A DNA stretch of 64,000 nucleotides from contig JAICJH010000014.1 in the NCBI GenBank assembly GCA_025928545.1, forward strand, positions 51,992 through 115,991, in the 5' to 3' direction. The stretch is from Bryobacteraceae bacterium (GTDB lineage: Bacteria > Acidobacteriota > Terriglobia > Bryobacterales > Bryobacteraceae). The position numbers and the translations under genes are program-made. The notes under the pieces were generated by a model, which was not told where the DNA came from, made no database searches, and saw only the letters and a program-made list of their open reading frames with translations. This document shows, piece by piece, positions 9,174 to 16,820 of the stretch; position 1 is the stretch's first letter, and the number at the start of each line of letters is the position of its first letter.

Positions 9174-9887
9174 AGTGCCTCGGACGGGGGTTCGATGGAC
9201 TGCCCGGGGGCGTTGAGCAGCGTTTGATTGTGCTTCGCCGAGGGTGTCGGGGGTTACCGGGGCCGGGTTTTTGCGCCCGGTCAGCGGGCCCGGCGGGGTG
9301 TCTTCCCGGGTTCGTCAGGCCTCTAAATGGGTTTGTGGATTTCAGGAGTTCCTTTGTTTTGTTCAGGGTGGCGGGTTCGCTTGGCACCGGCATTTTTTTT
9401 GCGGCTGGATGCGGCCGATTGGCTGGGTGGGTTGGGATAGCCTGGGAGGTCTTGTTTGTCGCGGGCGCGGTTGGTGGGGCGAGTTTCGGGGTGGCGGTGG
9501 TTAGGTGCAGGGGTCGCATTGTCATTATCCGATTCGACTCTACATGATGGTGTCAAGAAATCGGGGTTGCAGGAGAGGGGTTTCGGCGGTAAGGTCTTTG
9601 GGTTGAGGTGGATCGGGGGATTTTATTTTGTTGTCACTGCAAAAGGTCTCATCAGCGGGCGGGAGGGTATGCTGAATTCTGTGTAAACGGCTATTCCGCC
9701 GAACCAAAGTGCACTGCCAGCGGCGACTGCTGGCTAGTCTTGGGCGATGATAGCAATCGGCCAGAGCGCCAACGCATGTGTTACCGGCTATCCGGCTATC
9801 GAGTTCAGGCTATGATTCAAATGGAAATGTGCTGCCGGGCCTGAGCGCGACACTGACACACAACGAATAGAACCGGGTGACTTCGCG
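9174..9887. other. Gene-free interval of about 710 bp
   Basis: Several short ORFs overlap here on both strands, but none reads like protein: they are G/W/R-rich on plus and P/R-rich on minus. The first half has strong G-over-C bias on the plus strand. No tRNA, insertion sequence end or clear terminator was recognised. It separates the PSD1 unit from the accessory genes. Confidence 0.5.
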
Positions 9888-10409
9888 ATGAGAAATGACT
9901 GCACACAAGCATTTTTGCGCTATAGGGAGTTGGCGCGCGTTGTTTGGAATATTGGTTTCTGGCCGATTCCGGAATTGCGGGAATGGCCATTCATTTCAAC
10001 CTACGAAGAAGCCATGGCGAGGCTGTTTGAGGGAATGATTCTTCTGCCTAATGGCTATGACGAAAAGATCATAGAGAAACATCTTCCTGGTAACAAGGGT
10101 GATTTTCGCGTGATTATTGGCGCGCTCGGAGGGGACTTAATGGTAAATAAACATCTCCCTGCAGAACCAGGTGGCCTTTGGGGCAATCCAACAATCCATA
10201 TTGAAGGCGATCGCGATGTCAATTCGTATCAGCTGAGGTTCCTGGCTTTCTTTGACTGGTCCCAGCAGACTCCGCGAGATTATCGTTTTATCAGGGTATT
10301 GATCGAGCGAATGGACGACCGTGAAGATTTACTGGGACGGCATGCGATCGTTGACACGGCTGAATGCTCGATCCTGGGCCCGGAGGTACAAAGCGCACTT
10401 AGCGTGTGA
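9888..10409 (+). CDS. Hypothetical protein, 173 aa
   Basis: I do not recognise this family. The translation is protein-like with no signal peptide or membrane segment: an N-terminal basic stretch, a central WPFISTYEEAMARLFEGM helix and a C-terminal part rich in charged residues. Codon use is less GC-rich at third positions than in neighbouring housekeeping genes, consistent with acquired DNA. Its TGA overlaps the GTG start of the next gene (GTGA), so the two are probably co-translated and may work together. It lies in an accessory patch that also encodes an Mrr-type nuclease, but nothing in the sequence ties it to defence. Confidence 0.6.
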   Translation: MRNDCTQAFLRYRELARVVWNIGFWPIPELREWPFISTYEEAMARLFEGMILLPNGYDEKIIEKHLPGNKGDFRVIIGALGGDLMVNKHLPAEPGGLWGNPTIHIEGDRDVNSYQLRFLAFFDWSQQTPRDYRFIRVLIERMDDREDLLGRHAIVDTAECSILGPEVQSALSV

Positions 10410-10642
10410 AAATGACTGATCCCTCCAACATGTGGAAAGGTCATGGGGCTGCATCCCGCTGCCCGGCATCTGTTGCCCGATCGGTCGACACGGCAACGCT
10501 CGACCTGCTGTCGGTCTGGCAGCATGAGGACGCGACATCGGACCCACGGCAATTAAAGGCGGCGGAAGAGGAACTCGCCGTGTTCATGAATTCCGTCAAT
10601 GAGGCTCGCAGAGCATCAGGTGAACCGCCCGTCTACCCGTGA
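10406..10642 (+). CDS. Small hypothetical protein, 78 aa (DLLSVW...EELAVF type)
   Basis: A small acidic protein. The C-terminal half (LDLLSVWQHEDATSDPRQL, then a helix EEELAVFMNSVNEARRASGE and PPVYP) resembles small conserved hypothetical proteins I associate with Acidobacteria and Planctomycetes; this recollection is not verified. The start is GTG 10406, overlapping the previous stop, or ATG 10412. It is probably co-translated with the 173-aa gene upstream. Function unknown; the size and helical, charged character would suit a partner or antidote-like protein, but that is only a guess. Confidence 0.6.
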   Translation: MKMTDPSNMWKGHGAASRCPASVARSVDTATLDLLSVWQHEDATSDPRQLKAAEEELAVFMNSVNEARRASGEPPVYP

Positions 10643-10786
10643 ACGACATTCTTTTCCTCGATTCCCGGGCCGATTGGTGATAACGAATCGTGAGCTGGAA
10701 TAGCGATTGACCGACCAGTTACCTGCTCAGCCTGGAACGCTTGAAAAAATCCCACTCGCAATCCACTGTCATGCTTCCATTCCGGC

Positions 10787-11296
10787 CTAATAACCGATGA
10801 GAAGAATCCCTTTTAACGGGAGTTGCAATCTTCCGCTAACGTATAGCGTTTCGAGAAAATTCTCAACCTTGCTGAAATCGTCTGAGCCCCGATAGTCATT
10901 GCGAACAGCAATAGCGAGATGAAGGACGTCGTGCATCATGCACGCCTGAAAAATATCCTTTAAGAACTGATTGTTGTCTACCGCGCGACCAGCCTCCACT
11001 TCAAGGACCCATCCTGCGTCTGAAGCGTGAGCATCGGCATTGAAGCATTTCAATATCGCTCCCTTGCGACCGAACAGAACGGGCACTACGATCTTGTCGT
11101 CGTGACTTTTTCCCTTCTCAACAACGAACCCAATCTTCTCCAAACCGGGTCGGAGCCGCGCCATGACGGCGTTGCTATGTTGACTGGCAGATCTACGGGA
11201 ATCGATCTCCTCGGCAATCTCTTCAAAGACTGAGACGATATGGAGTCCGAACATCGGAGGTGGCGAGGATTTCGGGAAATAAACCCAATCGATCAT
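10787..11296 (-). CDS. Hypothetical protein, 169 aa, possible PD-(D/E)XK-like nuclease fold
   Basis: The translation is protein-like, with an N-terminal helix (FEEIAEEIDSRR), a central GRKGAILKCFNADAH segment, then WVLEVEAGRAVDNNQFLKDIF and a hydrophobic strand LHLAIAVRNDY. The spacing of an Asp followed by E-x-E and then a helix carrying Asn/Lys is reminiscent of restriction-endonuclease-like proteins of the BglII type, but there is no decisive motif. The preceding zinc-ribbon gene ends 6 bp upstream, so the two form a pair. Third-position GC is lower than in neighbouring core genes. Treat the nuclease idea as a hypothesis. Confidence 0.55.
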   Translation of the reverse strand: MIDWVYFPKSSPPPMFGLHIVSVFEEIAEEIDSRRSASQHSNAVMARLRPGLEKIGFVVEKGKSHDDKIVVPVLFGRKGAILKCFNADAHASDAGWVLEVEAGRAVDNNQFLKDIFQACMMHDVLHLAIAVRNDYRGSDDFSKVENFLETLYVSGRLQLPLKGILLIGY

Positions 11297-11302
11297 CGGA
11301 TC

Positions 11303-11530
11303 TCACTCGTCGAAATCATCGAATCTCGCCTCGTGACTGCACGCTTGACAGGTAGTCGGCGAGTCGTCTTCGAACTCGGTATCGCCGTCCTGGTCAACGC
11401 CGCCGTCGCGCACGAGTACTCGCTTCGAGATCAGGATCGCGAATGGGCCGTACGACCCGCATTCCGGACAGCATTTTCCATGTAGGAAGCCGGTGTTGGG
11501 ATTAGATCTATATTCTGTCGTAGTTGACAT
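11303..11530 (-). CDS. Small zinc-ribbon protein, 75 aa
   Basis: Two CxxC knuckles are visible: CPECG near residue 21 and CQACSHEARF near residue 61, separated by an acidic linker (VDQDGDTEFEDDSP). This is a typical single zinc ribbon, which often binds nucleic acid or protein. It lies directly upstream of the 169-aa gene with 6 bp between them, suggesting a two-gene operon. The start is ATG 11530. Function unknown. Confidence 0.65.
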   Translation of the reverse strand: MSTTTEYRSNPNTGFLHGKCCPECGSYGPFAILISKRVLVRDGGVDQDGDTEFEDDSPTTCQACSHEARFDDFDE

Positions 11531-11590
11531 GAAGAGTGCACCATAGGATAACTTAAAGTCGCCAATCGGCTAAGCGGATAATGATAGCGG

Positions 11591-11880
11591 ATGATTGGCA
11601 CGGAATCGCCACGCTACTGCATCAGCACCCGGTTCACGCTGGTTAATGTACTACTGAAGCGGCACTTCCTTTCTGGTACCAGGTTCCCATTCGCGTGCTC
11701 GAGGCTCCGCAGTTCGCCAAGGTGTGCCTCGCCGAAGGCCTCCTCGCACCAGGAGGCGAAGTTCATCACCGCACAGGGATCGCGGTGATCCAAACGCCCA
11801 CCGGGCGGTACTTAGTCCTGGCCAATAGGGACAGTATGCCCGAGAGCAACGTTTGCCTGCCGGGGTCAAACGGGAGCGAC
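11591..11880 (+). pseudogene. Possible frameshifted gene remnant
   Basis: Two plus-strand frames read like successive parts of one protein. From ATG 11591: SPRYCISTRFTLVNV. After a shift near 11646-11650: EAALPFWYQVPIRVLEAPQF, continuing to GEVHHRTGIAVIQTPTGRYL and LANRDSMPES around 11840. The second part has high GC at third positions. A single-base indel would join them. There is no ribosome site and no family recognised. It could also be chance reading of non-coding DNA. Confidence 0.28.
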
Positions 11881-11923
11881 ACAAGATGCTTCACCCCGGC
11901 GTCAATATGCAATCGTTCTTCCG

Positions 11924-13747
11924 CTAATCACCCATTTTCGCCACCCGTTCATGCGCCAGTTTCCGGGCCTCGCTCAAGTTGATGTGTGCGCCGGTGCCGT
12001 GTTTCTCCAGGAGATGAAGCAGGTTCGCACCGTTCAGCAGGCTGATCGGCTTTCCCTTTGCGAACTCGTGGGCGTCGGGTCCATAGTCCGAGGTGGTCAC
12101 CAGAATGCCTTTCGTTGCGCCTTCATTCATCAAGGTTCCATAGAGATCGCGGACCGCGGACACTCCAACCGTATATGCATACCGCTTGGCCTGGATCACG
12201 ATCTTGCCACCTGTTATCGGATCGGGATCGAATGCGATGGCGTCGACGCCCCCATCGCGGCTGGCTTGAGTGACCTTGACTTCACCACCACGTGACGAAA
12301 ACTCTTTGGCAAAGATTTCGCGGATCAGGTGCTCGAACTCTTCCCAGTCCATGGTTGCAAGATTGGAGCCCACGTTCAGATTTTCGGCAACAGCATGAGA
12401 CGGAACAAAGCGTTTATCGTCACGGCTGAGTTCCACGATAGGCGCGACCGGCGTCACGCTATGCAACTTCGGACTGCCCACGCCGCGGAGCTGTCGAAAG
12501 CAAGCCTTCGGATCAACCATGGCTAAGTTGATTGTCAGAAATGGATCGCGGGAAGCTTGCACGGAAAGGATGCAGGCTGTCGCCTGGTTGCCCGTGCTCT
12601 TGTCCGTTGACGTGACAATTCCGTTCAGGACAATGGCCGAAATTGCTCTTGTCGCATCGCTCTCGAAGAGCTCGTGCAAGGTTCGCAGAACAATCTGATA
12701 GACGAGATCGTCGTAAAGTTTGGCTGTCTGGGTTTCGGAAAGAATTATCTCCTTGAATGTGTCCGTCGTCTGGACGTATTTGATTTCCGAAAGGGTCGGC
12801 AAATCCTCTGGAGCGGGTAGCTGGCAATTCAGCAGCAGCATTCCGGTTTCGGCGTTCCACTCGAAATCGAATTTACGGGATATGCACGACGGGTAATCCG
12901 AGCGGGAGAGAACCTGCTCGCAGTAATCGATTACAGACTCAGGCGATTTAGCCAAATAGCGATCGCGGGCCTGGTCGATTTCCCTGCTCTGCTGCGCCAA
13001 CTCCTCTTCGTAGCGGCCCTTGTCGCTGGTCCACTGCGACAACTCCAAGGCATGTTGGCCGTCTTGTTTTGAGCAGAGTGCGCGGTAGCTTTCGAAGGTG
13101 GCCTGATTGTGCGCGGTAACGTCTCTACAGGCACGTTCCCAGACGCTGAAATCGGTCTGCAATTGGCTGGCAAGTTCTGCAAGTTTGGCAGTCTTTCGGG
13201 AGGCCAGCAGCTTATCGAGGATGGAAAGCTGTGGGTGGTATTTGTAGTCCGACGGCAGCGGCTGGACTGGGAATTGTTGGTATAGCGGAGGGGTGGGAGG
13301 AACAGGCCTGACTGGGGCCAATGTCGGAAAAGGGGCTTTGTTTTTGAGTGCTTCCCAATCGAGTGAGGGGTCTATCTCGATTCCGCGAACCAGCGTATTT
13401 CTGAGCGAATCGAGTAGTTGCTGTGCCTCAGCCGTGCGTTCCTGAGCCAGTTCCTTCTGGTTTTCGAGGTGGAGCCTGCGGGATTCTTTTGCGTCGTGTG
13501 TGCGCCTGATGCGGTCGTGTGCCGCGGTCTGTTTCTGCCCTGCGGTGTTCCACTGAAGGGCGATTGCCTGCGCCTTATTTGCGAGCACGTTTCTATCGGC
13601 GGCCTGGAGCAAGGCGTACTTGTGCAGTCCGTCATGAAAGGCTTCCAGATAATATCTGGGAACGCCCCGAGGACTGCGCACAACCGATGCGTTACCAAAA
13701 CGCGTTTCCATTAATAAATTCGTCGCCGGAATTTGAGAGTCTACCAT
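11924..13747 (-). CDS. Mrr-type restriction endonuclease with long coiled-coil N-terminus
   Basis: The C-terminal domain is an Mrr-like PD-(D/E)XK nuclease: WEEFEHLIREIFAKEF, then DGGVDAIAFDP, then IVIQAKRY (the D...QxK catalytic signature) and GILVTTSDYGPDAHEFAKGK. Mrr proteins are type IV restriction enzymes that cut modified DNA. The first 300 residues or so are long charged helices (KESRRLHLENQKELAQERTA and following), probably coiled coil, and a middle domain may sense the target. The track starts at GTG 13792; I prefer ATG 13747 (607 aa), which has GGAG 10 nt upstream. It is transcribed divergently from the sphingolipid operon. No methyltransferase lies nearby, as expected for a solitary type IV enzyme. 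Confidence 0.85.
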   Translation of the reverse strand: MVDSQIPATNLLMETRFGNASVVRSPRGVPRYYLEAFHDGLHKYALLQAADRNVLANKAQAIALQWNTAGQKQTAAHDRIRRTHDAKESRRLHLENQKELAQERTAEAQQLLDSLRNTLVRGIEIDPSLDWEALKNKAPFPTLAPVRPVPPTPPLYQQFPVQPLPSDYKYHPQLSILDKLLASRKTAKLAELASQLQTDFSVWERACRDVTAHNQATFESYRALCSKQDGQHALELSQWTSDKGRYEEELAQQSREIDQARDRYLAKSPESVIDYCEQVLSRSDYPSCISRKFDFEWNAETGMLLLNCQLPAPEDLPTLSEIKYVQTTDTFKEIILSETQTAKLYDDLVYQIVLRTLHELFESDATRAISAIVLNGIVTSTDKSTGNQATACILSVQASRDPFLTINLAMVDPKACFRQLRGVGSPKLHSVTPVAPIVELSRDDKRFVPSHAVAENLNVGSNLATMDWEEFEHLIREIFAKEFSSRGGEVKVTQASRDGGVDAIAFDPDPITGGKIVIQAKRYAYTVGVSAVRDLYGTLMNEGATKGILVTTSDYGPDAHEFAKGKPISLLNGANLLHLLEKHGTGAHINLSEARKLAHERVAKMGD

Positions 13748-13820
13748 TCGGCTGCGACTCCAGCGGCGGATTTGTTGCGCTCCCTGCCCCACCGATTAGA
13801 ATTAACAAGATGGCGTTCGC

Positions 13821-14801
13821 ATGATCCTCGTGACTGGAGGGACTGGCTTTATCGGGAGCCACCTGGTGGAAAGACTAGTTGCGCGCGGCGAGTCTGTTCG
13901 CGTGCTGGTTCGTCGACCGGGGCTGTTCGAAAAAACTCCTGTCGAAGTTTTTCGCGGCGATCTTCTCAGCGGCGACGGACTGGCGCGCGCTGTCACCGGG
14001 GTCGATACCATTATTCACCTGGCCGGCGTCACCAAGGCGCTCTCGGCCTCCGACTACTATTCCGGCAATGTCACGGCAACAGAGAACCTGGCCCGCGCGG
14101 TCGCAACTGCAAATGCCGGCGCGGCGCGGCCGATCCGCATGGTTCACGTGAGTTCTCTGGCGGCCGTTGGTCCGGCGCCGGACAGCACTCCTCTCACGGA
14201 AGATGCGGGGCCGCATCCGGTCGGCCATTACGGAAAGTCGAAGCTGGAGGGCGAACGGCGCGTGCGGGCAATTCTGCCGGAGGCCGTGATCGTGCGTCCC
14301 CCGGTGGTCTACGGACCACGCGATACGGATGTTTTCCAGATGCTGAAATCGATCAGTCAGGGTCTGGTGGTCCAGATCGCGGGCGGAGAGAGATGGTTCA
14401 GCGCCATCTACGTTACCGATCTGGCGGACGGCATCATGGCGGCTGCTAAAGAACCGAAGGCTGCCGGCCGCACCTTCTTCCTCGCGCATCCGGAAGCGGT
14501 GTCCTGGACCGAACTCGGCAAGATCGCAGCGGGAATCATGGGAAGAAGCGCGCGGGTGGTCAACATTCCTCAGCCTGCCGCGTATCTGGCCGGGTATTGC
14601 GGCGAGTTGTGGTCGCGGCTGACACGAAAGCCGGGAATTGTCTCGCGAGAGAAGATCCGCGAAGCCATCTGCCCCTGGTGGCTGTGCGACCCGCGGCGCG
14701 CGCAGCAAGAACTCGGCTTTACGGCGGCGACGGGAATTCATCAGGGTCTCGCAACTGCACTGGACTGGTATCGAGAGGCAGGCTGGTTGAAATGGGCATG
14801 A
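13821..14801 (+). CDS. NAD-dependent epimerase/dehydratase-family SDR, candidate ceramide reductase
   Basis: This 326-residue extended SDR has the N-terminal Rossmann motif TGGTGFIG (5-12), the active-site segment VSSLAAVGP and the YGKSK (YxxxK) catalytic pair. It is the first gene of four overlapping plus-strand genes (SDR, PAP2, GNAT acyltransferase, serine-palmitoyltransferase-like). In Caulobacter, ceramide synthesis needs an Spt, an NAD-dependent epimerase/dehydratase-family reductase (CerR) and a bacterial acyltransferase (bCerS); by analogy this would be the reductase acting on the 3-keto lipid. A weak -10 (TAGAAT, 13797-13802) lies upstream. Other extended SDR roles, such as sugar or sterol oxidoreduction, cannot be excluded from sequence alone. 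Confidence 0.85.
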   Translation: MILVTGGTGFIGSHLVERLVARGESVRVLVRRPGLFEKTPVEVFRGDLLSGDGLARAVTGVDTIIHLAGVTKALSASDYYSGNVTATENLARAVATANAGAARPIRMVHVSSLAAVGPAPDSTPLTEDAGPHPVGHYGKSKLEGERRVRAILPEAVIVRPPVVYGPRDTDVFQMLKSISQGLVVQIAGGERWFSAIYVTDLADGIMAAAKEPKAAGRTFFLAHPEAVSWTELGKIAAGIMGRSARVVNIPQPAAYLAGYCGELWSRLTRKPGIVSREKIREAICPWWLCDPRRAQQELGFTAATGIHQGLATALDWYREAGWLKWA

Positions 14802-15691
14802 GCCATTCCAAATACAAATTCTGGCCGGTGGACAAGGTGATTCTGGCGTATTTCGCGTTCACCGCCGCGATTGAGCTGATCTGGTTCCGCGAGATACCCT
14901 GGGCAGGGTCATGGCTCGGGCTGCATGTGCTGGGTGTGGCGCTGATCCTGCTGGCTGCGCGCAACGTGGAAACAAGAGGGCTTCTGGCCGAGGCCATCCG
15001 GATATTCCGTCACTGGTATCCACTGCTCTTCGTGGCGTGCTGCTACCGGGAGATGGCTACCCTGATTCCCGCAATTCGCCATGCGCGCTTCGACCGCGCT
15101 TTGGCCAGTCTCGATTACGGATTCTGGGGTGCGTATCCGACCGTTTGGCTGGAGAGAATATACACGCCTTTCTTAACGGAATTCCTACAAATAATTTATA
15201 CCTTATTTATACCCGTGGTTTTAATGGTTCCGGCGGTGAACTGGCTGAGCCGGCGTTATGCCGATTTCCGCTATATGGCGTTTCTGCTGGCGCTGGGCTT
15301 TCTCGCATCGTATCTTGGCTACCTGATGGTGCCGGCACGCGGGCCCCGCTTCCTGCTGGACCATTTCCAACACCTGTCTTTACAGGGGCTGTGGGGATTC
15401 GGCGCGATGCAGACGACTCTCAACCAGCTGGAGCACGACCATTACGACTGTTTTCCCAGCGGCCACACGGAGCTTACAGTACTAGCCTGCTGGCTCAGCC
15501 GATCCATTTCCCACAGGCTGTTTTGGGTCTACTTTTTATACACTCTTTGCATTGTTTTTGCTACAGTTTATCTACGGTATCATTACACCGCCGACCTCCT
15601 CGCCGGTGTTGTGGTTGCGCTTGTTTTGATTCTCACAGCGCCGTATCTGTACCGCGCATTAACTGAAAAAGGGGAAGCGATTGGCAATTGA
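14792..15691 (+). CDS. PAP2 / inositol-phosphorylceramide-synthase-like membrane protein
   Basis: The track ORF begins at 14597, but the first part is a shadow of the SDR. I start at ATG 14792 (299 aa); ATG 14798, forming ATGA with the SDR stop, is equally plausible. Six or so hydrophobic segments are visible. The lipid-phosphatase signature is present as PARGPRF (C1-like), FPSGHTE (C2) and RYHYTADLLAG (C3, HxxxD). This arrangement matches PAP2 and the related Aur1-like enzymes that move phospho-head groups onto ceramide. In this operon the natural role is to add or remove the polar head group of ceramide. It overlaps the next gene by 11 bp. Confidence 0.82.
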   Translation: MGMSHSKYKFWPVDKVILAYFAFTAAIELIWFREIPWAGSWLGLHVLGVALILLAARNVETRGLLAEAIRIFRHWYPLLFVACCYREMATLIPAIRHARFDRALASLDYGFWGAYPTVWLERIYTPFLTEFLQIIYTLFIPVVLMVPAVNWLSRRYADFRYMAFLLALGFLASYLGYLMVPARGPRFLLDHFQHLSLQGLWGFGAMQTTLNQLEHDHYDCFPSGHTELTVLACWLSRSISHRLFWVYFLYTLCIVFATVYLRYHYTADLLAGVVVALVLILTAPYLYRALTEKGEAIGN

Positions 15692-16820
15692 AGTCTCGGC
15701 GATCAGTGGCAAGAGCGGATTAAAAGAGTTCGTGAAGTTGCCCTGGTCGATTTACGGGAGCGACCCGCACTGGGTGCCTCCGCTGCAGATTGCCGTCAAG
15801 GAACTGCTGGACAAGGCCAAGCATCCGTTTTATGCCAATGCCGATGCCGAGTTCTTTATCGCCCGGCGTGATGGCAAGGCGGTGGGTAGGATCGCGGCAA
15901 TCGTCGACCGGAATCACGACAAGTTCCATGAGGAGAAGGCCGGATTTTTCGGATTTTTCGAATCGATTGACGATGCCGAAGTTGCCCGGGCACTGCTTGG
16001 CAAGGCCAGGGAGTGGGTGGAAGCCCGCGGCGCCGAATTCCTGCGGGGGCCCGTGAATCCTTCAACAAACTACGAGTGTGGTCTTCTCGTAGAGGGTTAC
16101 GATTCCAGTCCGATGGTGATGATGACGTACAATCCGCGCTATTATCCGCGGTTGCTGGAGCAGGCGGGGCTGCGGAAGGTCAAGGATCTCTATTCGTTCG
16201 TCAACACGGCGGATGGCGTGGACGTTCAGAAAATCGGCCGGGTTTCGGACAGGGCGATGAAGCGGGCGGGTGTCACGATCCGGCCGGTGAACATGAAAGA
16301 CTTTCAGGGCGAGGTTTCGCGCATCTGGGATGTGTACAACGCCGCCTGGAGCCGGAACTGGGGTTTCGTGCCCATGACGAAGGAGGAATTCTACCTGATG
16401 GGCAAGGAAATGAAGCAAATTCTGAACCCGGAGATGGTTTTGATCGGCGAAACCGCGTCCGAAGATGGCAAATCACGTATGATAGGGTTTGCTCTGGCTC
16501 TGCCGGACGTAAACGTGGCGCTGAAGCCGGCCAACGGGCGACTGCTGCCAACGGGGCTGTTGAAGATACTGTACTATCAACGGAAGATCCGCGCGGTGCG
16601 CGTGATTGCGCTGGGAGTAGTGGAGGAATTCAGGACAACGGGAGTGGCGGCCGGCTTTTACGCGGCATTGGTTCGGAATGCCCGCAGGCTCGGCTATCAC
16701 CAGGAATGCGAGATGTCGTGGATACTGGAAGATAACGTATTGATGACACGATCCCTGGAATTGATGGGAGCGAAGCGGTCGAAGACTTACCGTCTATATC
16801 AAATGGAACTAAGAGCATGA
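15681..16820 (+). CDS. GNAT-fold acyltransferase, candidate bacterial ceramide synthase
   Basis: This 379-residue protein appears to contain two GNAT-like halves: an N-terminal one (FFIARRDGKAVGRIAAIVD) and a C-terminal one (IALGVVEEFRTTGVAAGFYA, the acyl-CoA binding loop region, followed by EMSWILEDNVLMTRSLELMG). The start is TTG 15681 with a strong GGGGA site 6 nt upstream, inside the end of the PAP2 gene. Members are usually annotated only as N-acetyltransferase or hypothetical. Position between a PAP2 protein and an Spt-like enzyme suggests it N-acylates a sphingoid base, as bCerS does in Caulobacter. This assignment rests on context, not on a diagnostic motif. Confidence 0.8.
   Translation: MAIEVSAISGKSGLKEFVKLPWSIYGSDPHWVPPLQIAVKELLDKAKHPFYANADAEFFIARRDGKAVGRIAAIVDRNHDKFHEEKAGFFGFFESIDDAEVARALLGKAREWVEARGAEFLRGPVNPSTNYECGLLVEGYDSSPMVMMTYNPRYYPRLLEQAGLRKVKDLYSFVNTADGVDVQKIGRVSDRAMKRAGVTIRPVNMKDFQGEVSRIWDVYNAAWSRNWGFVPMTKEEFYLMGKEMKQILNPEMVLIGETASEDGKSRMIGFALALPDVNVALKPANGRLLPTGLLKILYYQRKIRAVRVIALGVVEEFRTTGVAAGFYAALVRNARRLGYHQECEMSWILEDNVLMTRSLELMGAKRSKTYRLYQMELRA

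Noticed and set aside
9109-9525. N-terminal extension of the HhH-cytochrome ORF
   Set aside because: The extra 139 residues are low-complexity Pro/Thr/Arg sequence, and a signal peptide and promoter fit the internal ATG at 9108.
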